Positions 59,722-64,000 of a DNA stretch of 64,000 nt are shown in pieces. Each line of letters begins with the position of its first letter. The stretch's first letter is position 1. Under the pieces are notes generated by a model that saw nothing but the letters and a program-made list of their open reading frames with translations, had not been told where the DNA came from and made no database searches. The DNA is from Eggerthellaceae bacterium (GTDB taxonomy: Bacteria; Actinomycetota; Coriobacteriia; Coriobacteriales; Eggerthellaceae). The translations under genes were made by a program, and so were the position numbers. The stretch lies in assembly GCA_017432445.1 (NCBI GenBank), contig JAFRJC010000034.1:1-64000 (forward strand), read 5' to 3'.

Positions 59722-61013
59722 GTGTCTTTAAAACCTCCTCCTTGGCTCGAATTTACGATGGCGTTGCCCTCCTCGCGCGAATAGCGCGTCAGCCCGCTCG
59801 GCCACACGCGAGTCTCGCGGCCGGTCAGCACGAACGCGCGCAAGTCGGCCTTGCGCGGCACGTCGCCTTCGGCCAGGTGGACGGGAAGCTCGCAGAAGTC
59901 GATGATTTCCTGGGCGATCCAGCGGCGCGGGTTCGTGCGCACCTTGTCGCGCAGGTCCTCGCGCGCTTCTGACGGCAGTGTGCCGGCGAAGACGACGCCG
60001 TAGCCGCCTGCTTCGGCGGTGTCCTTAATCACGAGGTCTTCGAAGTGATCCATTACGTATGCCAAGTCGTCGTCGAACATCGGCAGGTACGTGGGCGCGT
60101 TGTGCAGCAGCGGCTTCTCGTCGAGGTAGTATTCGACCATGCGCGGCACGAAGTAGTAGATGCCCTTGTCATCGGCGGCCCCGTTGCCGGGCGCGTTCAG
60201 CAGGGCCACGTTGCCGGCGCGGTAAGCGCTCATCAGGTTGGGAATGCCGATGACGCTTTCGGGCAGGAAGCAGGTCGGGTCCATGTACTCGTCGCTCACG
60301 CGGCGGTAGATGGCGCCGACGCGCTGGTCGCCCTCGAAGCTCTTGTAGTACACCCGCTCGTCCTCGACGTACAGATCGCCTGCCTCGGCGAGTATGGCGC
60401 CAGCTTGCTCAGCTAGGTAGCTGTGCTCGAAGTAGGCGGCGTTGTAGCGGCCTGGCGTGAAGATCACGTTGATGCCGCCGCGGTTCACGTTGTCCATGAC
60501 CTCGCGCAGCATGGCACCGTAGTTGCGGTTGTCGACGATGTCGTTGTTGCGGAAGGTCTCAGGGCTGCATCGACGGCAGATGTCGCGGCTGATCAGCGGA
60601 TAGCTTGCACCGCTCGGAATGCGCAGGTTGTCTTCGAGGACGTACCACGAGCCATCGCGCGCCTGCACGAGGTCGATGCCCGAGATGTGGCTGTAGATGC
60701 CCTTCGGAGGCATGATGCCCACGCAGGGTGCCAGATAGCCAGGCGAGCTGATGGCGAAGTCTTCGGGCACGATACCGTCCTGGATGATCTCGCGCGGCCC
60801 GTAGATATCGGCGAGGAACGCGTTGAGTGCCCGCACGCGCTGTGCGAGGCCTTGTTCGAGCAGCGCCCAGTCCTTCGCGTCGATGACGCGCGCTATGGCG
60901 TCGAACGGGAACAGACGCTCGTTGAACGTTCCGTCCTTGTAAATGCCGAATTTCACACCGTAGCGCGCAAGTTGGTCGTTGATGCGCGCGGTATGGGCGA
61001 CAAGGTCCTGCAT
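59703..61013 (-). CDS. Circularly permuted ATP-grasp type 2 ligase
   Basis: 436 aa from the ATG at 61013 (AGGAGGCGTG upstream). Marks of the family: DGTFNERLFPFDAIARVI, GIDLVQARDGSWYVLEDNLRIPSG, NAPGNGAADDKGIYYFVP, VIKDTAEAGGYGVVFAG and ADLRAFVLTGRE. These enzymes are predicted to form amide or peptide bonds with ATP. With the overlapping alpha-E gene and the transglutaminase it forms a three-gene unit; the arylamine N-acetyltransferase upstream and the two deacylases downstream may share the pathway. The product is unknown. Confidence 0.9.
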   Translation of the reverse strand: MQDLVAHTARINDQLARYGVKFGIYKDGTFNERLFPFDAIARVIDAKDWALLEQGLAQRVRALNAFLADIYGPREIIQDGIVPEDFAISSPGYLAPCVGIMPPKGIYSHISGIDLVQARDGSWYVLEDNLRIPSGASYPLISRDICRRCSPETFRNNDIVDNRNYGAMLREVMDNVNRGGINVIFTPGRYNAAYFEHSYLAEQAGAILAEAGDLYVEDERVYYKSFEGDQRVGAIYRRVSDEYMDPTCFLPESVIGIPNLMSAYRAGNVALLNAPGNGAADDKGIYYFVPRMVEYYLDEKPLLHNAPTYLPMFDDDLAYVMDHFEDLVIKDTAEAGGYGVVFAGTLPSEAREDLRDKVRTNPRRWIAQEIIDFCELPVHLAEGDVPRKADLRAFVLTGRETRVWPSGLTRYSREEGNAIVNSSQGGGFKDTWILKS

Positions 61014-61065
61014 CACGCCTCCTATCCTAATTGCGGTCTTTTTGCTAATAATATCCCTTTGCCGG

Positions 61066-61854
61066 CTAGCGCCAGTTGGCGATGCCGTACTTCTCTTCGA
61101 GCAGGGCGTCGATCTCGTCTTCGGAAACCTCGCGTTCGCTCCTCTCGCCGTTCGAGAATGAGGTGAGCGTGCTGTTGCGAAGGTTGAGTGCGCCGTCCGC
61201 TGTCTTGATGTTGACCATGCGGGTGGTCCTGAACACCGACTCGGGGTTGGCGGCTTGGAAGAACGAGAGCGGCACGAAATCCTCTTCGCCAACTCTCGCC
61301 ATGCACATGCGCTGGACCATCTGCTCTTCGCCTGTGCTCCCGGTATAGCCGAGATCCCACCAGTCCTCGTCGAGTTTATGCGTGGCGAACGTCTGCCCGT
61401 TCTTCGTGGTCGTCAGGCCGTCCTCCACGGGGACTGCGAAAGTGGGCTGGGGTCCGCCGAAGCCAACGTCTGCGATGTAGTCGCGTCCGTCGACGGTCAC
61501 GAAATTGGCGCGGTGGCTGATGATCGGGTGGGGAATGGGGCGCAAGAGCACGCGTGCCATGTAGGGGCGCACCGTGTAGCCAAGCGCCTTGAGCAACGCC
61601 CCAAACAGGGCGTTGAGTTCGAAGCAGTAACCGCCGCGCTTGCGAACGACGATCTTGTCGAACAGATCGGCTATGCCGAGCGAAGGTATCAGGGCTTTTT
61701 CGCAGACATCCAGGTTGTCGAAGGGAACCGTGCACTGGTGTGCGTAGATGAGCTCGTCGAGGAATTCAACCGTAGGAGGCTTTGCTTTCGCGATGCCGAT
61801 GCGGTCGAGGTGCGCATCGAGGTCGGGAATGGGTTCGTACAGCTCTTCGCTCAT
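61066..61854 (-). CDS. Arylamine N-acetyltransferase
   Basis: 262 aa, normal for the NAT family. The catalytic triad is present: Cys in KRGGYCFELNALFGALL, His in ISHRANFVTV and Asp in YIADVGFGGPQ. It transfers acetyl (or another acyl) from CoA to arylamines, hydrazines or a biosynthetic amine. GAGGAGCGGCT precedes the ATG. It is 52 bases upstream of the ATP-grasp gene on the same strand, so an operon is likely. Confidence 0.93.
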   Translation of the reverse strand: MSEELYEPIPDLDAHLDRIGIAKAKPPTVEFLDELIYAHQCTVPFDNLDVCEKALIPSLGIADLFDKIVVRKRGGYCFELNALFGALLKALGYTVRPYMARVLLRPIPHPIISHRANFVTVDGRDYIADVGFGGPQPTFAVPVEDGLTTTKNGQTFATHKLDEDWWDLGYTGSTGEEQMVQRMCMARVGEEDFVPLSFFQAANPESVFRTTRMVNIKTADGALNLRNSTLTSFSNGERSEREVSEDEIDALLEEKYGIANWR

Positions 61855-61940
61855 AGCCGCTCCTCATGTTGGGTTTTGTGCTGAGATGATGATACCGCAT
61901 ATGAGCTTCTTGGCCTGTTAAAGGTCGTTTAACGATGTGT

Positions 61941-62029
61941 GGGTGGAACGGGGTACCTGGAGGAAAATCCCGCTCGACGCGACCCCGTCGCGCGTAGCGG
62001 GATTTTCCTCCAGGTACCCCGTCCCACCC
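61941..62029. repeat. Long palindrome with 34-bp arms
   Basis: Arms 61941-61974 and 61996-62029 pair over 34 positions with one mismatch. The 21-base loop holds a second small stem (CGCGAC/GTCGCG). It lies in the 288-base space between the divergent N-acetyltransferase and ArsC-like genes, so it is not an ordinary terminator of either. The GGGTACCTGG/CCAGGTACCC part resembles the hairpin at 50012-50035. Confidence 0.7.
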
Positions 62030-62142
62030 GTTGCCGGATGGCCTATTTCGACGCAAGAGGCTGTGGTAGCATGGCGGGAGGCATATAACGCCGAGAAGTA
62101 GCAGATGCTGCGCCAAGCGGTTCCCCGACGAAAGGATCGCCC

Positions 62143-62496
62143 ATGTTATTCGTTTGCTATCCCAAATGCTCGACCTGCAGGAAAGCCATGAACTGGCTCG
62201 ACGAGCGCAACATCGAGTTCGACCAGCGCCATATCGCAGAAGACAATCCCACCGTTGAGGAGCTTCGGCTCTGGCACAAGATGAGCGATCTGCCGCTGAG
62301 GAAGTTCTTCAACACGTCGGGCATGCTCTACCGCGAGCTGGGCTTGAAGGACAAGCTGCCCAACATGTCCGAGGACGAGATGTACGAGCTGCTTGCCAGC
62401 GATGGAATGCTGGTCAAGCGTCCCCTCCTCGTGCTCGATGACACCGTGCTCGTTGGGTTCAAGGAAGCAGAATGGCAAGCCGAGATAGGCAAGTAG
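62143..62496 (+). CDS. ArsC/Spx family protein (arsenate reductase-like)
   Basis: 117-aa thioredoxin-fold protein: YPKCSTCRKAMNWLDERNIEFD carries a CSTC motif, with KFFNTSGMLYRELGLKD and MLVKRPLLVLDD later. These mark the ArsC/Spx/YffB group. The CxxC favours a redox sensor or general oxidoreductase over a dedicated arsenate reductase, and there are no ars genes nearby. AAAGGATCGCCC precedes the ATG. Confidence 0.88.
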   Translation: MLFVCYPKCSTCRKAMNWLDERNIEFDQRHIAEDNPTVEELRLWHKMSDLPLRKFFNTSGMLYRELGLKDKLPNMSEDEMYELLASDGMLVKRPLLVLDDTVLVGFKEAEWQAEIGK

Positions 62497-62504
62497 GGTT
62501 TCGG

Positions 62505-63302
62505 ATGCAGTCGAATTCCATTCCCCAGCAGCGCATCGTCGAGAAGCTCGACGAGTACATGAGCCACCGCGATTACGCGGGGGCCGAACGGCATCTGCTG
62601 TACTGGCTTGACGAGGCACTTGCCCTGGGCGACCGGCGCGGCGAGCTGATGGTGCGCAACGAGCTTGTGGGGCATTTCCGCAAAACGGCCAATCAAGAGC
62701 AGGCGTTTTCGCATGCCAAAGAAGCGCTTGCGCTTGTCGGGGAGCTTGGCTTCGAAAACACGATCAGTGCCGGCACGACATATACCAACACGGCGACGGC
62801 TTTCAACGCCTTCGGCGAGAACGAACGCGCAATCGGGCTGTTCGAGAAGGCAATTGAAGTTTACGAGGCAAGCCCGCAAACGGCGCCGCACCTCCTCGGG
62901 GGGCTCTACAACAATATGGCGCTGGCTTGCGTGGCACTTGGGAGGTTCGACGAGGCCGATGTGCTCTACCAGCGCGCGCTGGAGGTCATGGGCACATCCG
63001 AGCACGGCGAGCTCGAGCAAGCGATTACGTACCTGAACATGGCCGATGCCGTCGTCTCGAGGGCGAAGGAACAGTTCGGTGGCGATGCTGATGCGGCGAT
63101 GCAAGACCCATCGTGCGAGGAAACGGTCGGGTCGCTGCTCGACACGGCGTATCAGCTCCTGGACACGCCATCGATTCCGCGCGACGGCTATTACGCCTTC
63201 GTCTGCGAGAAATGTGCGCCCACCTTCGCCTTTTACGGGTATTTCCTCGCCGACGAGAACCTGCGGACCAGGGCGAAGGAAATCTACGAGCGCACGTCAT
63301 GA
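62505..63302 (+). CDS. Tetratricopeptide repeat protein
   Basis: 265 aa from the ATG at 62505. Helical TPR units are clear: HLLYWLDEALALGDRRGELMVRNEL, AFSHAKEALALVGELG, ATAFNAFGENERAIGLFEKAIEVYE, NNMALACVALGRFDEADVLYQRALEV and AITYLNMADAVVSRAKEQFGG. It lies eight bases after the ArsC-like gene and 22 bases before the DUF4037 gene, so it may be a protein-protein adaptor for the latter. No signal peptide. Confidence 0.85.
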   Translation: MQSNSIPQQRIVEKLDEYMSHRDYAGAERHLLYWLDEALALGDRRGELMVRNELVGHFRKTANQEQAFSHAKEALALVGELGFENTISAGTTYTNTATAFNAFGENERAIGLFEKAIEVYEASPQTAPHLLGGLYNNMALACVALGRFDEADVLYQRALEVMGTSEHGELEQAITYLNMADAVVSRAKEQFGGDADAAMQDPSCEETVGSLLDTAYQLLDTPSIPRDGYYAFVCEKCAPTFAFYGYFLADENLRTRAKEIYERTS

Positions 63303-63324
63303 GGAAACTGAAGAGGACGGATTT

Positions 63325-64000
63325 GTGAACGGGCTCGAGATATCAGAGGCGTACTTCCAGGAGTACGGGATGCCGATGCTGCGGGAGAAGTTTCCCGAGC
63401 TTATGCCGCACGTGGCGGCGGGGCTGTTCGGCAGCGGGTCCGAGTGCTTCGGGTTTGACGACGAGGTATCGCGCGATCATGACTTCGATCCGGGATTCAT
63501 GTTGCTGCTTCCCGGCGAGGATGAGGTGGACCGCAAGCAGGAATTCGCCCTGGAGCGGGCCTATGCGGGGCTGCCCAAGGAGTTTAAGGGAGTCGAGCGG
63601 CCGAAGATGGCGCCTGTCGGCGGCCTTCGGCGCGGCGTGATGCGTGCGGCAGGTTTCTTCACGGACAAGACGGGCAACCCGACTGGCGAGCTGACGGTAG
63701 GGCAGTGGCTTTCCGTGCCGTCGCATGCGCTTGCGGAGGCGGTGAACGGCAAGGTCTTCTTTGACGGTTCGGGTGACCTGACGCGCATCCGCGCGGGTTT
63801 GGCGCGCTATCCCGAGGACGTCCGGCGCAAGAAGCTGGCGGGGCATTTGCTGCTGGCAGCGCAGGCAGGCCAGTACAACTACACGCGCTGCCTGAAGCAC
63901 GGGGAGGCCGGTGCAGCCCAGCTGGCGGTTATCGCTTTCGTCCAGAGCGCAATGGAGGCCATCTTCCTGTTGAATCGGGTGTATCAGCCCTTCTACAAGT
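63325..64000 (+). CDS. DUF4037 protein, N-terminal part (runs off the window)
   Basis: The frame is open from a GTG at 63325 (AAGAGGA upstream) to the window end: 225 codons seen. LFGSGSECFGFDDEVSRDHDFDPGF resembles a nucleotidyltransferase-type GS...DxD site, as in DUF4037 proteins, and LARYPEDVRRKKLAGHLLLAAQAGQYNYTRC is typical of that family's helical part. It may transfer a nucleotide to an unknown target. It is probably co-transcribed with the TPR gene. Confidence 0.75.
   Translation, partial: MNGLEISEAYFQEYGMPMLREKFPELMPHVAAGLFGSGSECFGFDDEVSRDHDFDPGFMLLLPGEDEVDRKQEFALERAYAGLPKEFKGVERPKMAPVGGLRRGVMRAAGFFTDKTGNPTGELTVGQWLSVPSHALAEAVNGKVFFDGSGDLTRIRAGLARYPEDVRRKKLAGHLLLAAQAGQYNYTRCLKHGEAGAAQLAVIAFVQSAMEAIFLLNRVYQPFYK

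Noticed and set aside
62143-62496. Dedicated arsenate reductase of an ars operon
   Set aside because: No arsR, arsB or acr3 gene lies nearby and the CSTC motif suits a general ArsC/Spx-like redox protein.

Overview
The window looks like a chromosomal stretch of an anaerobic, high-GC actinobacterium of the class Coriobacteriia, most likely the Eggerthellales (Slackia/Denitrobacterium/Adlercreutzia-like). I infer this from the oxygen-independent cobalamin pathway (CbiD, CbiG), a fused FeoA-FeoB iron transporter, rubredoxin/rubrerythrin peroxide defence, two ferredoxin-domain aldo/keto reductases, a lysine-rich secreted LRR protein, uniformly GC-rich coding sequence and strong AGGAGG-type ribosome binding sites. 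No database search was possible, so the genus is a guess. I see no rRNA, tRNA, CRISPR array, prophage or transposase.

Layout. 0.2-6.9 kb: tetrapyrrole/cobalamin genes hemL, cbiD, cobM(cbiF), cbiG and cobJ(cbiH), with a secreted serpin inserted between cobM and cbiG. 7-16 kb: glutaredoxin-like protein, two alpha/beta hydrolases, a DUF1232 protein, a small Zn-ribbon protein, a P-type ATPase, rarA and a ferredoxin aldo/keto reductase. 16-22 kb: SulP transporter, feoAB and a second aldo/keto reductase. 22-26.6 kb: second cobalamin block, a cobK-cbiE fusion, cbiA and cobQ(cbiP). 26.6 kb: GNAT acetyltransferase.

27.2-46.4 kb is the unusual part: a dense set of signalling and conflict-type proteins. 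It holds an HD-RyR protein, a SLOG-like nucleotide-sensor protein, a YbjN-like protein, a tandem CbxX-type AAA+ protein fused to an FtsH-type M41 peptidase, an acidic repeat protein, a tiny 57-aa protein sharing its repeat motif, a Ser/Thr kinase-beta-propeller, a TIR-like protein, a frameshifted secreted LRR protein and a tandem-TIR/TPR protein. Convergent units are separated by clear hairpin terminators. I propose that much of this block is one nucleotide-signal-controlled, proteolysis- and kinase-regulated defence or stress system; this is inference from domain content.

46.5-64 kb: a cysteine-peptidase-like lipoprotein, a Fur/PerR regulator behind a perfect palindromic operator, a four-domain flavin reductase-rubredoxin-rubredoxin-rubrerythrin fusion with a strong internal start, DUF3783, a DUF4160/DUF2442 pair, an EamA transporter (a decayed fragment of a close relative lies 4.6 kb downstream), a radical SAM/SPASM protein followed by a membrane protein/Cys-rich protein split by an in-frame TAG, a K+-channel-like protein, and a minus-strand cluster (two AspA/AstE-type deacylases, transglutaminase, alpha-E protein, circularly permuted ATP-grasp ligase, arylamine N-acetyltransferase). 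It ends with an ArsC/Spx-like protein, a TPR protein and a truncated DUF4037 protein.

Intergenic spaces carry many hairpins. These include two long stem elements with unrelated arms but a shared central core (13256-13380, 43848-43965), other long palindromes (14931-14995, 61941-62029), and a recurrent short GGGGCAGTCCCC-like hairpin just after many stop codons.
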